Shown in pieces: positions 52,825-61,723 of a stretch of DNA of 64,000 nt. The stretch's first letter is position 1. The number at the start of each line of letters is the position of its first letter. The notes under the pieces were generated by a model, which saw nothing but the letters and a program-made list of their open reading frames with translations, was not told the origin of the DNA and searched no databases. Origin of the DNA: Streptomyces sp. ERV7 (GTDB lineage Bacteria; Actinomycetota; Actinomycetes; Streptomycetales; Streptomycetaceae). The DNA lies in contig NZ_LYOY01000040.1 of NCBI RefSeq assembly GCF_001653515.1, positions 310,001-374,000 of the forward strand, read 5' to 3'. A program made the translations under genes and the position numbers.

Positions 52825-54275
52825 ACAAGCCCCTGCGACGGATCGCGATCTTCTGCGGGCTGCTGATCATGGCCCTGATGATCCGCGACAACTGGCTCCA
52901 GTACGTGCGCGCCGACGAACTGAACGCGCACAAGTACAACCGCCGGGTCCAGATCGAGCGGTTCGCCCATGAGCGCGGCAACATCATCACGGCCGACGGC
53001 CAGCCGATGACCGCGTCCAAGGAGACCTCGGGCAGCGACTACAAGTTCAAGCGGACCTGGAACAACGGCGCCCTGTGGTCGCCGGTGACCGGGTACAACT
53101 CGCAGGCCTTCGACTCCTCGCAGCTGGAGAACATCGAGGACAAGATCCTCTCGGGCAACGACGACCGGCTCTTCTTCGACCGGACGCTCTCGATGTTCAC
53201 CGGTGAGAAGAAGCAGGGCGGCAACGTCGTCACCACCCTCAACAGCGCCGCCCAGAAGGCCGCCTTCGAGGGCCTCGGCGACAAGAAGGGCGCGGTCGCC
53301 GCGATCGACCCGCGCACCGGCGCGATCCTGGCGCTGGCCTCGACGCCGTCGTACGACCCTTCGGTCTTCGCGGGCAACACCAAGACGGACTCCGAGGCCC
53401 GCCAGAAGCTGCTCAGCGACAAAGACAAGCCCATGCTGAACCGGGCGCTGCGCGAGACCTACCCGCCGGGCTCCACGTTCAAGGTGGTCACCGCCTCGGC
53501 GGCGCTGGAGAACGGGCTGTACTCCAGCATCGACGAGCCGACCCGCTCGCCGCTGCCGTACCAGCTGCCGCAGTCGACGACCCCGCTGAAGAACGAGGGG
53601 ACCATCCCCTGCGAGAACGCCACCCTCAAGGTGGCGCTCCAGTGGTCCTGCAACACCGTCTTCGGCAAGATCAGCGATGACCTCGGCAACCAGAAGATGA
53701 TCGACGAGGCCAACAAGTTCGGCTTCAACGACGAGGTCTTCACCCCCGTCCGGGCCGACGCCAGCGTCTACCCCAAGGACAACCGGCCGCAGAACGCGAT
53801 GGCCGGCATCGGCCAGGCCTCCAACCGCGCCACCCCGCTCCAGATGGCCATGGTCGCCGCCGCCGTCGCCAACGACGGCAAGCTGATGAAGCCGTACATG
53901 GTCGACCAGCTCCAGGCACCGAACCTCGACGTCCTCTCCAAGACCCAGCCGGAGAAGATGAGCCAGCCGCTGTCGGCGGCCAACGCCCAGAAGGTCCAGG
54001 CGCTGATGGAGAACGTCGTCACGGACGGCACGGGCAAGAAGGGTGCCATCGACGGCGTCACCGTCGGCGGCAAGACCGGTACCGCCCAGCACGGCCTCAA
54101 CAACAGCGAGAAGCCGTACGCCTGGTTCATCTCGTACGCCAAGACCGACCAGGGCTCCCCGGTCGCCGTCGCCGTGGTCGTCGAGGACGGCGAGGCGCAC
54201 CGCGGCGACATCTCCGGTGGCGGTCTGGCCGCTCCCATCGCGAAGGCTGTGATGAAGGCGGTGCTCAAGAAGTGA
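52821..54275 (+). CDS. pbpA: class B penicillin-binding protein (PbpA)
   Basis: 484 residues. N-terminal membrane anchor (8-22), dimerisation domain, and transpeptidase domain with S218-T-F-K221, S276-C-N278 and K418-T-G420. The SxN and KTG motifs are complete, so it should bind beta-lactams. It crosslinks peptidoglycan made by the neighbouring SEDS protein. Its gene ends 9 bases before the first of two parS sites. Confidence 0.94.
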   Translation: MNKPLRRIAIFCGLLIMALMIRDNWLQYVRADELNAHKYNRRVQIERFAHERGNIITADGQPMTASKETSGSDYKFKRTWNNGALWSPVTGYNSQAFDSSQLENIEDKILSGNDDRLFFDRTLSMFTGEKKQGGNVVTTLNSAAQKAAFEGLGDKKGAVAAIDPRTGAILALASTPSYDPSVFAGNTKTDSEARQKLLSDKDKPMLNRALRETYPPGSTFKVVTASAALENGLYSSIDEPTRSPLPYQLPQSTTPLKNEGTIPCENATLKVALQWSCNTVFGKISDDLGNQKMIDEANKFGFNDEVFTPVRADASVYPKDNRPQNAMAGIGQASNRATPLQMAMVAAAVANDGKLMKPYMVDQLQAPNLDVLSKTQPEKMSQPLSAANAQKVQALMENVVTDGTGKKGAIDGVTVGGKTGTAQHGLNNSEKPYAWFISYAKTDQGSPVAVAVVVEDGEAHRGDISGGGLAAPIAKAVMKAVLKK

Positions 54276-54283
54276 CCCCGGGA

Positions 54284-54299
54284 CGTTTCACGTGAAACA
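54284..54299. other. parS site 1 between pbpA and pknB
   Basis: CGTTTCACGTGAAACA: the 14-bp palindromic core is perfect and 15 of 16 consensus bases match. ParB-binding centromere-like site, expected to cluster around oriC. Confidence 0.9.
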
Positions 54300-54304
54300 G
54301 TCCT

Positions 54305-54320
54305 CGTTTCACGTGAAACG
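54305..54320. other. parS site 2 between pbpA and pknB
   Basis: CGTTTCACGTGAAACG: perfect 14-bp core, both outer bases deviating. Centre-to-centre distance to site 1 is 21 bases, i.e. two helical turns. Confidence 0.85.
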
Positions 54321-54464
54321 TCTCTCGCGCCCTGTACCGGTCCGGTATCAGCTGACGGTCGCGGACGGATCCGCTTCCGGTGCCCGGTAGCGTATGCGCG
54401 AACAGCACACCGCCGGACCACACACACGGGTGCGGTCGGGACTGACGGAGAGGGCTGGAACGTT

Positions 54465-56462
54465 ATGGAAGAGCCGCGTCGCCTCGGCGGCCGGTACGAG
54501 CTGGGCCAGGTGCTCGGCCGTGGTGGCATGGCGGAGGTCTACCTCGCGCACGACACCCGGCTCGGCCGCACTGTCGCCGTGAAGACGCTGCGGGCCGACC
54601 TCGCCCGCGACCCGTCCTTCCAGGCCCGGTTCCGCCGTGAGGCCCAGTCCGCCGCCTCGCTCAACCACCCGGCGATCGTCGCTGTCTACGACACCGGCGA
54701 GGACTATGTCGACAACATCTCCATTCCGTACATCGTCATGGAGTACGTCGACGGCTCCACCCTGCGTGAGCTGCTTCACTCCGGGCGCAAGCTGCTGCCC
54801 GAGCGCACGCTGGAGATGACGGTCGGCATCCTCCAGGCCCTGGAGTACTCCCACCGCGCCGGCATCGTCCACCGCGACATCAAGCCGGCGAACGTCATGC
54901 TGACGCGCACCGGCCAGGTCAAGGTCATGGACTTCGGCATCGCGCGGGCCATGGGCGACTCCGGTATGACGATGACGCAGACCGCGGCCGTCATCGGCAC
55001 CGCCCAGTACCTCTCGCCGGAGCAGGCCAAGGGCGAGCAGGTCGACGCCCGCTCCGACCTGTATTCGACGGGCTGCCTCCTGTATGAGCTGCTGACCGTC
55101 CGGCCGCCGTTCGTCGGCGACTCGCCGGTCGCGGTCGCCTACCAGCACGTACGGGAAGAGCCGCAGCCGCCGAGCAACTTCGACCCCGAGATCACGCCCG
55201 AGATGGACGCCATCGTCCTGAAGGCGCTGGTCAAGGACCCGGACTACCGCTACCAGTCGGCCGACGAGATGCGCGCCGACATCGAGGCCTGCCTCGACGG
55301 CCAGCCGGTCGCCGCGACCGCCGCCATGGGCGCGGTCGGCTACGGCGGCTACGACGCCTACACCTCGGGCCCGCAGGACCAGCCGACGGCCGCGCTGCGT
55401 CCCGCGGACGCGGCGGGCCAGACGTCGATGCTGCCCCCGGTCAACCCGGACGACGGCTACGGCTACGACGACCGCCCCGACCGCCGCCGCCAGAAGAAGT
55501 CCCACACCTCGACGATCCTGCTGGTCCTCGCCGGTGTGCTGGTGCTCGTCGGCGCGATCCTGATCGGCAAGTCGGTCTTCGGCGGCAACGGCGACAGCGG
55601 CCAGGTGCCGGTGCCGCAGCTGGTCGGCGAGACCCAGAAGTCCGCCGAGACCCTGACGGCGAACGTCGGCCTCAAGCTCACCGTGTCCAAGACCGAGCCC
55701 TGCGCCGACCAGCCCAAGGGCAGCGTCTGCAGCCAGAGCCCGACCAGCGGCAAGCTGAAGAAGGGCGACGCCGTCACGGTCGTCGTCTCCACCGGCGCGC
55801 CCAAGGTCGAGGTCCCGGACGTCACGGAGAAGAAGAAGGACAACGCGAGCCAGCTCCTCCAGGACAAGGGCTTCACCGTGAAGACGACCACGGTCGAGTC
55901 CGAGTCCGAGGAGGGCACGGTCGTGAGCCAGGACCCCAAGGGCGGCCAGCAGGCCGAGAAGGGCTCCGAGGTCACGCTCTCCATCGCCAAGAAGAAGACG
56001 TCCAAGATCCCCGACGTCACGAACACCGACTACACCGCGGCGGTGGCCCAGCTCAACACGCTCGGCTTCACCAATGTCTCCCGCCAGGACGTCGACTCGG
56101 AAAAGCCCGCCAACCAGGTCGTCGACCAGACGCCCAAGGGCAACACCAACCAGACCAAGGACGTCCAGATCGTCCTGAAGGTCTCCAAGGGCCCGCAGAC
56201 GCCCACGCAGGTCCCCGTGCCGAACGTGTTCGGCAAGACGGTCAAGCAGGCGACCGAGATGCTCAACGCGGCCGGATTCAGCAACATCCAGTTCGCGCCG
56301 GGCAGCTCCAGCGACGAGAAGGCGCGGGTCACCTCGCAGACCCCGCCGGCCAACACGCCGTCCGACCCGACCACCACGGCGATCGTCCTGACGACGATCG
56401 GCGGGGGCGGCAACCAGGACGGCGGCGGGAACTTCCCGTTCGGCGGCCCGTCCGGCGGCTGA
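54465..56462 (+). CDS. pknB: PASTA Ser/Thr kinase PknB
   Basis: 665 residues. Kinase domain 11-275 (LGRGGMAEV, K40, H136-R137-D138, D156-F-G; activation-loop T169, T171 and T173 in GMTMTQT). Juxtamembrane linker, transmembrane helix at about 349-368 ('ILLVLAGVLVLVGAILIG'), and four PASTA repeats (about 381-450, 451-520, 520-588, 590-655). It senses peptidoglycan fragments and phosphorylates division and wall enzymes. A Gly-rich tail closes the protein. ATG 54465 follows GGAGAGGG. Last gene of the wall operon; no pknA is present. Confidence 0.95.
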   Translation: MEEPRRLGGRYELGQVLGRGGMAEVYLAHDTRLGRTVAVKTLRADLARDPSFQARFRREAQSAASLNHPAIVAVYDTGEDYVDNISIPYIVMEYVDGSTLRELLHSGRKLLPERTLEMTVGILQALEYSHRAGIVHRDIKPANVMLTRTGQVKVMDFGIARAMGDSGMTMTQTAAVIGTAQYLSPEQAKGEQVDARSDLYSTGCLLYELLTVRPPFVGDSPVAVAYQHVREEPQPPSNFDPEITPEMDAIVLKALVKDPDYRYQSADEMRADIEACLDGQPVAATAAMGAVGYGGYDAYTSGPQDQPTAALRPADAAGQTSMLPPVNPDDGYGYDDRPDRRRQKKSHTSTILLVLAGVLVLVGAILIGKSVFGGNGDSGQVPVPQLVGETQKSAETLTANVGLKLTVSKTEPCADQPKGSVCSQSPTSGKLKKGDAVTVVVSTGAPKVEVPDVTEKKKDNASQLLQDKGFTVKTTTVESESEEGTVVSQDPKGGQQAEKGSEVTLSIAKKKTSKIPDVTNTDYTAAVAQLNTLGFTNVSRQDVDSEKPANQVVDQTPKGNTNQTKDVQIVLKVSKGPQTPTQVPVPNVFGKTVKQATEMLNAAGFSNIQFAPGSSSDEKARVTSQTPPANTPSDPTTTAIVLTTIGGGGNQDGGGNFPFGGPSGG

Positions 56463-56479
56463 CCACCGGCACAGCGCGA

Positions 56480-56511
56480 AGCCCCGGTCCCCTTCACAGG
56501 GGGCCGGGGCT
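56480..56511 (+). terminator. terminator after pknB
   Basis: A 13-bp stem with one G-T pair (56480-56492 with 56499-56511) and a pyrimidine-rich tail TCTTCC, 17 bases past the stop. Confidence 0.8.
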
Positions 56512-56552
56512 CTTCCGTACGTACACGGCTGCCCAGAGGCGGCCAGGGGGCT

Positions 56553-57287
56553 CTAGCGCAGCTCCACGGGCTTGGTGCGCTTCTCGTCGACCTTCTGGGT
56601 GCGCACCAGCTCACCCCACACGATGTAGCGGTAGTCGGAGGTGTAGACGGGCGTGCACGTCGTCAGCGTGATGTAGCGGCCCGGCTTCTTGGCGCCCGAC
56701 TCCTTCGGCACCGGCTGCAGGACGTCGACGTTGTACTTCGACGTCTCCTTGAGCTCGGCGAACGTCTTGTAGACGTACCAGGTGTCCTTCGTCTCGAAGA
56801 CGATCGGATCGCCGGTCCTTATCCTGTCGATGTTGTGGAACTTCGCGCCGTGGCCGTCGCGGTGCGCGGCCAGCGTGAAGTTGCCCTTGGTGCCGCTCGC
56901 GGGCAGGACCGCCTTCAGCGGGTCGGTGTAGTAGCCCGCCACGCCGCCGTTGAGCACCTTGGTGTCGGTGCCCCGCTTGACCAGCACCTCGCCGTTCCTC
57001 ATGGCGGGTACGTGCAGGAAGCCGATGCCGCCCTTGGTGTCGAGGGCGCCGGGGCCGCTGTTCGCCCAGTCCCGGCGCACGTCCTTGCTCTGCTTGGCGG
57101 CCTCGCGGTCCGCTATGACGTTGGTCCACCACAGCGAGTAGACGACGAAGAGGCCGAGCACCAGCCCGGCCGTGATCAGCAGCTCGCCGATGACGCTGAC
57201 GACCCCGGCGACCACACCGCGGCGGCGCGGTCGCGGCGGGACGGGGGCCTCGGTCTGCTGCTCGTCGTGCTCGGTCCTCAACTCCAC
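56553..57287 (-). CDS. srtE: class E sortase (first of three)
   Basis: 244 residues. N-terminal transmembrane helix at about 28-52, sortase barrel at 85-235. H142 (AAHRDG), C211 (TLTTC) and R220 (DYRYIVWG) form the active site; the TLTTCTP block is typical of class E enzymes, which anchor LAxTG proteins such as chaplins. GTG 57287 was chosen at the first hydrophilic N-terminus (VELRTEHDEQ). It lies 20 bases downstream of the second sortase gene, same operon. Confidence 0.92.
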   Translation of the reverse strand: MELRTEHDEQQTEAPVPPRPRRRGVVAGVVSVIGELLITAGLVLGLFVVYSLWWTNVIADREAAKQSKDVRRDWANSGPGALDTKGGIGFLHVPAMRNGEVLVKRGTDTKVLNGGVAGYYTDPLKAVLPASGTKGNFTLAAHRDGHGAKFHNIDRIRTGDPIVFETKDTWYVYKTFAELKETSKYNVDVLQPVPKESGAKKPGRYITLTTCTPVYTSDYRYIVWGELVRTQKVDEKRTKPVELR

Positions 57288-57307
57288 CGCACCTGTCTGT
57301 CGTTCCG

Positions 57308-58489
57308 TCAGCCGGCGAGCGCTTCGGGCAAGCCCTTGCTGCGCGGTCGTTCGTCGACCATCTTGCCCCACACGATCATTCGGTACGTACTCGTGAACTC
57401 GGGGGTGCAGGTCGTCAGCGTCAAGTAGCGGCCCGGCCGGGTGAACCCCGCGCCGACCGGGATCGGCTTGAGCACCGAGACGTTCTTGGGGCTGGTCGAC
57501 GGGAGCATGCCGGTGATCGCGTACGTGTAGTACGCCTGCTGGGTCTCCACGATCACCAGATCGCCCGGCTTGAGCCGGTTGATGTAGCGGAAGGGCTCGC
57601 CGTGCGTGTTGCGGTGCCCGGCGACCGCGAAGTTGCCCGTCCTGTCCCCCGGCATCGCGGTCTTCAGACTGCCCTGGCCGTAGTGGCCGACCATGCCCTT
57701 GTCGAGGACCTTGTGCTTGTTGGTGCCCTCGGCGACGGGGACGACCACGTCCAGCTTGGGGATGTGCATGATGGCGAAGCCCTTGCCGGGCGCGAACACA
57801 CCGGGGGCCTTCTTGCCGCTGGCCCAGTCGTGGGTGATCTTCTTCGCCTCGCTGCCCGCCTGCTGATGGGCGCGGATGTTGGTCCACCACAGCTGGTACG
57901 TGACGAACAGGAGCATCACCACGCCGAGCGTGATGAACAGTTCGCCGATGATCCGGCTGGCCACCACGGCCGCGCTGTCCTTGCGGGCCTTGGCGGCGCG
58001 GCGCGCCTCGGCGCGGGTCGGCGGACGCCCGGTCTTCGCCGGCTCGGCGGGCGCGGAGGCGGCCGAGGCCCGGTGTCCGCGCGCCTTGGCGGCCCGGCGC
58101 CGCTCGGCCCGGCCGCCGGTGGGGGGCGCGGGCGTCTCCGCTATTCGCTTGAGCGCCATGGTGGCGTCGTCGAAGGAGACCTCGTCGGGACCGGGCTCGG
58201 GCTCGAACACGGTCCCGGGCACCGGTCCGGGCTGCGGCAGGGGCTCCGGTACGGGGTCCGCGGCGGGCTCCGCGTACCACTCCCGCACGGGCGGGGCCGC
58301 CGCTTCCGCCACGCGCGCGTAGGCGTCCACGCGCGCGTAGGGGTCGCCGCCCGGCACCTGGACCTGGGGCTCGGCCTGGACCTGCTCCTGCGGGATGTTG
58401 TCCGCCCTGAACCACGGCGACCCGTGACCGCCCGCCGGGAGGGGGTCCGTCAGCGGGTCGTATTCGTGCTCGGGCCGGACGGCCGTCAC
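57308..58489 (-). CDS. srtE: class E sortase with long acidic/basic N-terminal tail
   Basis: 393 residues. A disordered cytoplasmic tail of about 190 residues, Pro/Glu-rich then Arg/Ala-rich (RRAAKARG repeated as RRAAKARK), precedes the transmembrane helix at about 195-215. The barrel follows, with the His in AGHRNTH, C361 in TLTTC and R370. Class E anchors LAxTG-type surface proteins. GTG 58489 overlaps the pabA stop as GTGA, so it is translated from the pabA message. The tail is much longer than in the neighbouring sortases. Confidence 0.9.
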   Translation of the reverse strand: MTAVRPEHEYDPLTDPLPAGGHGSPWFRADNIPQEQVQAEPQVQVPGGDPYARVDAYARVAEAAAPPVREWYAEPAADPVPEPLPQPGPVPGTVFEPEPGPDEVSFDDATMALKRIAETPAPPTGGRAERRRAAKARGHRASAASAPAEPAKTGRPPTRAEARRAAKARKDSAAVVASRIIGELFITLGVVMLLFVTYQLWWTNIRAHQQAGSEAKKITHDWASGKKAPGVFAPGKGFAIMHIPKLDVVVPVAEGTNKHKVLDKGMVGHYGQGSLKTAMPGDRTGNFAVAGHRNTHGEPFRYINRLKPGDLVIVETQQAYYTYAITGMLPSTSPKNVSVLKPIPVGAGFTRPGRYLTLTTCTPEFTSTYRMIVWGKMVDERPRSKGLPEALAG

Positions 58490-59124
58490 GCCGCGGCCTT
58501 GCCCACCACCGGTGCCAGGCCTGCCGACCGCTCGACGGCTCCCTTGTCCCCGCACCGCACCAGCCAGTTGGCGAGCATCAGATGGCCGTGTTCGGTCAGG
58601 ACCGACTCGGGGTGGAACTGGACGCCCTCCACGGGCAGTTCCCGGTGGCGCAGCCCCATCACGATCCCGTCGGCCGTCCGGGCGGTGACCTCCAGCTCCG
58701 CGGGGAGCGTGGCGGGCTCGGCGGCCAGCGAGTGGTACCGGGTGGCGGTGAACGGCGAGGGCAGCCCCTGGAAGACGCCGACGCCGTCGTGCAGGACCGG
58801 CGAGGTCTTGCCGTGCAGCAGCTCGGGCGCCCGGTCGACCACGCCCCCGTACGCGACCATCATCGACTGCATGCCGAGGCAGACGCCGAAGACCGGCACC
58901 CCGGTCGCCGCGCAGTGGCGCACCATGTCGACGCAGACACCGGCCTGCTCCGGCGCGCCCGGGCCGGGCGAGAGCAGCACGCCGTCGAAACCGTCCTGCG
59001 CGTGCTCCAGGGACACCTCGTCGTTGCGTACCACCTCGCACTCCGCGCCCAGCTGGTACAGGTACTGGACCAGGTTGAAGACAAAGCTGTCGTAGTTGTC
59101 CACGACGAGAACGCGTGCGCTCAT
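58486..59124 (-). CDS. pabA: anthranilate/aminodeoxychorismate synthase component II (glutamine amidotransferase)
   Basis: 212 residues, class I glutamine amidotransferase. 'LLSPGPGAPE', nucleophile C82 in FGVCLGMQ, and the His-Glu pair in VQFHPES. It supplies ammonia to the PabB/TrpE-type partner, which is not in the window. ATG 59124 overlaps the stop of the 58-aa membrane protein gene (ATGA), and its own stop overlaps the downstream sortase start. An odd sandwich of folate/tryptophan metabolism between surface-anchoring genes, retained across Streptomyces. Confidence 0.92.
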   Translation of the reverse strand: MSARVLVVDNYDSFVFNLVQYLYQLGAECEVVRNDEVSLEHAQDGFDGVLLSPGPGAPEQAGVCVDMVRHCAATGVPVFGVCLGMQSMMVAYGGVVDRAPELLHGKTSPVLHDGVGVFQGLPSPFTATRYHSLAAEPATLPAELEVTARTADGIVMGLRHRELPVEGVQFHPESVLTEHGHLMLANWLVRCGDKGAVERSAGLAPVVGKAAA

Positions 59125-59297
59125 CGGGTCGCTCCTCTGCCCTGGTCGACGGTGACATCGTTGAACGGCAGCAGCGGCTCCGCCCACGGGAAGATGTACT
59201 GGAAGAGCACATAGACAATCGCCAGTACCAGTACGAGCGAAGTGAACGCCCGTACCCACGCGTTGCCCGGCAGATGCCGCCAGATCCAGCCGTACAT
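59121..59297 (-). CDS. 58-aa single-span membrane protein coupled to pabA
   Basis: Reading from ATG 59297: MYGWIWRHLPGN, a hydrophobic helix 'AFTSLVLVLAIVYVLFQYIF' (about 17-36), then 'PWAEPLLPFNDVTVDQG'. Aromatic residues flank the helix, and the C-terminal 20 residues are probably outside. Its TGA overlaps the pabA ATG as ATGA. Unknown function. Good codon use and position between a sortase and pabA support it as a true gene. Confidence 0.75.
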   Translation of the reverse strand: MYGWIWRHLPGNAWVRAFTSLVLVLAIVYVLFQYIFPWAEPLLPFNDVTVDQGRGATR

Positions 59298-59364
59298 GCT
59301 GTCCGCTGTCCCTTCCGACGATCGTTACCGCACCAGACTAAGGGTCGGCGCTGTCGACAGGGGC

Positions 59365-60057
59365 TCAGCCGGTCAAAGCCCGGGGCTTGCCCCGGGCCAC
59401 GGGCAGGGTGGAGTCGAGGTGGGCCCAGGCGATCAGCCGGTGGCTGCTGCCCCACTCGGGATCGCAGGTGGTGAGGGTCAGATAGCGGCCGGGGGAGCGG
59501 AACGGCGACTTGGCGGGGACCGGGTCGATGACCCCCACATCGCTCGGCACGGTCCGGTAGGGCTTGTTGTCGAGGCGGTAGGTGAACCAGGTCGTCCCGT
59601 CGGTGAGCACCACCGCGTCGCCGGGCCGCAGCTCGGGGAAGTCCTTGAACGGGTCGCCGTAGGTGCGCCGGTGCCCGGCCACCGAGAAGTTGCCCGGCTG
59701 CCCGAGCCGTGTGGTGGTGGCGTAGTGCCCGAGGCCCTTCTGGAGGTCCTTGACCCCGGTCCCCTCCAGCACGGGCTTGTGCCAGTCCCCGCCCAGCCTG
59801 GGGATGTACATGACCGCGAAGGACTTGCCCGCGGTGTACGGGGCGGGGGCGGGCGGCGCGACCGGCTCGGGCGCGCTCGCGGCGGGGGTGCGCGCCCACT
59901 GGTGGTGCAGCTCGGATATCTGGCTGTCGGCGGCGCTGTCGGCCTTCACCCCGGTCCAGTACAGGACGTACGCGACGAAGAGGACGATCAGGGCGCCGAT
60001 GGTGATGCACAGCTCGCTGAACGTCCTGACGACCAGCCGCACCGAGACCACAGGCAC
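59365..60057 (-). CDS. srtE: class E sortase (third copy)
   Basis: 230 residues. Transmembrane helix at about 12-35, short linker with Pro/Ala, and a barrel with the catalytic His in AGHRRTYG, C198 in TLTTC and the Arg in SSHRLIAW. It is the most diverged of the three. GTG 60057 start. Its gene follows the DUF881 remnant by 19 bases on the same strand. Confidence 0.9.
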   Translation of the reverse strand: MPVVSVRLVVRTFSELCITIGALIVLFVAYVLYWTGVKADSAADSQISELHHQWARTPAASAPEPVAPPAPAPYTAGKSFAVMYIPRLGGDWHKPVLEGTGVKDLQKGLGHYATTTRLGQPGNFSVAGHRRTYGDPFKDFPELRPGDAVVLTDGTTWFTYRLDNKPYRTVPSDVGVIDPVPAKSPFRSPGRYLTLTTCDPEWGSSHRLIAWAHLDSTLPVARGKPRALTG

Positions 60058-60076
60058 CGGGCCGCCCCCTCCCGCG

Positions 60077-60458
60077 CTATCCCACCGGCTTCGCGTAGTG
60101 GAGATCCACTGTGCCCGAGTAGCCGGGCAGAGTCACCGCCTTGTGCTCGTCGACTTTCCAGCCCAGCCCGTACGCCTTCACATACAGCTGGTAGTTCTGG
60201 ATCGCCGGGGAGTCGGCGAGCGCCCGGCGCAGCTTCCCGGGATCACCGACCGCGGTGACCTTGTACGGGGGCGAGTAGACGCGGCCCTGGAGGATCAGGG
60301 TGTTGCCGACGCAGCGCACGGCGCTGGTGGAGATGAGCCGCTGGTCCATGACCTGGATGCCCTGGGCGCCGCCCTGCCACAGCGCGTTGACCACGGCCTG
60401 GAGGTCCTGCTGGTGGATGACCAGGTCGTTGGGCTGCGGGGGCGGGTAGCCGGGCCGC
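60077..60458 (-). pseudogene. DUF881 protein remnant (C-terminal domain only)
   Basis: The frame that ends at 60077 reads 'PPPQPNDLVIHQQDLQAVV', then NALWQGGAQGIQV, 'ISTSAVRCVGNTL' and 'YKVTAVGDPGKLRRAL', the complete C-terminal half of actinobacterial DUF881 membrane proteins. The N-terminal helix, coiled coil and signal anchor are missing. At about 60455 the frame joins the upstream secreted-protein gene in another frame. In related genomes a DUF881 gene lies near crgA, which is also absent here. Confidence 0.72.
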
Positions 60459-61580
60459 GAAGTCGGGCGCGGCCCCCTCGTACGCGGGCGCGGGCCCCGC
60501 CTTGCCCCGCACGCCCACCCGGAGCGTCACGGGGTACGTCCCCGTCCGGGCGAGCTGGGGGCTGAGGCTGACCGCCAGGTAGTAGTCGCCCCCGAAGCGC
60601 AGCGCGCCGACCGAGTCCGAGGTGGAGTGGCGGTTCTTGTACGCCACTGGCGGGAACGGCTGGAAGAAGACGGTCGCGGGCTTCCCGTCGTACCCCGTGT
60701 ACACGTCCGCGACCGGGCCGAGCGCCGGGTTGTAGAGGCGCACGTCGATGGCGTTGGCCACATAGACGCTCCCGGCGGCACGGCCCAGTTCGGCGGTGGC
60801 GAACACCTGCTGCCCCCAGCCGACCGGAACGCGGTAGAACAGCGTCGTGCCCGGCCGCAGCGCATCGCGCCAGGCGCCGCCGCTCAGCGGGGGCGCGTCG
60901 GCGAAGCCCGCACCGCCGTGCGCCGTGCGCGCCGCCGAGGAGGGCGCGGGCGGCGAGGCGGTCGCCCAGTGCGTGGGTGCGGTCGTCGGCTCGTCGGCCG
61001 TGAGCCGCGGCTCCCTGGTGTGCCGCAGCTCCAGCCCCCACTCGCCGGGCGCGGAGGCCGCTTTCCCGATCCGCTGGACCAACACGTAGTACGGGCCCGC
61101 CGCCTGACAGGGCGTCTGATGGCGGTTCAGGCCCCGTGAGACGTACGTGGCGATCGGCCTGGGGTACTCGGGAGAGCTGAAGACGGCCTGGCCGGTGTCG
61201 CAGGTGTTGCCGTCGCGGTCCTGGAGCGTGAGCTCGATGCCGTCGCCGTAGGCGACCTCGGTGTCCGGGTTCGGTACGGCCACGGCCGACACATAGGCGT
61301 CTCCGGTGGCACCCAGGTCGACCTGGTAGTAGGTCTTCGCGCCGGACCCGACGGCCGACCGGTACACCGTGCCGGCCGCCAACCGAGGCGCGCCCCGGCC
61401 GGTCGCCGCTCCGGTGACCGGCCGAGCATGGGGGTCGTAGCCGTAGGAGCCCTCAGCGCGGTACGGGCGGTGCGGCTGCGGCCCGTTCGCGGCCCGGGCC
61501 CCCTGGCCCGGGAGGACCGCCAGCGTGCACAGCACGGCCACGGCGGCCGCGGCCCGGCCCTTCCCACGCTGGTTCGTCAT
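60459..61580 (-). pseudogene. secreted protein of unknown function, C-terminal end lost at a junction
   Basis: From ATG 61580 a signal peptide (1-31; hydrophobic core VAVLCTLAVLPGQGARA) and about 340 residues of beta-rich secreted protein follow, with sequence blocks 'GTVYRSAVGSGAKTYYQVDLG', 'YVSAVAVPNPDTEVAYGDG' and 'CQAAGPYYVLVQRIG' (in parts). Homology ends at APDF (60459). A normal version would add a short Ala-rich segment and a C-terminal transmembrane anchor. The frame instead continues out of frame over DUF881 to 60243. Probably no longer membrane-anchored. Confidence 0.65.
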
Positions 61581-61670
61581 GCCGCCGCGCCCCCTTCAAT
61601 TTTGCTTCTGCAAGCCATTGATTTGCGCAGGTGAACCCGTGGGGACGGCTGCCCCGGGCACATGACAGCA

Positions 61671-61704
61671 CAGAGCCCCGGCCGCGTCGGCGGCCGGGGC
61701 TCTG
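61671..61704 (-). terminator. terminator after the DLW-39 gene
   Basis: A perfect 15-bp stem (61671-61685 with 61690-61704) with a 4-base loop, 20 bases downstream of the stop on the minus strand. Confidence 0.85.
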
Positions 61705-61723
61705 CAACTGGACTCTGTGGGGC

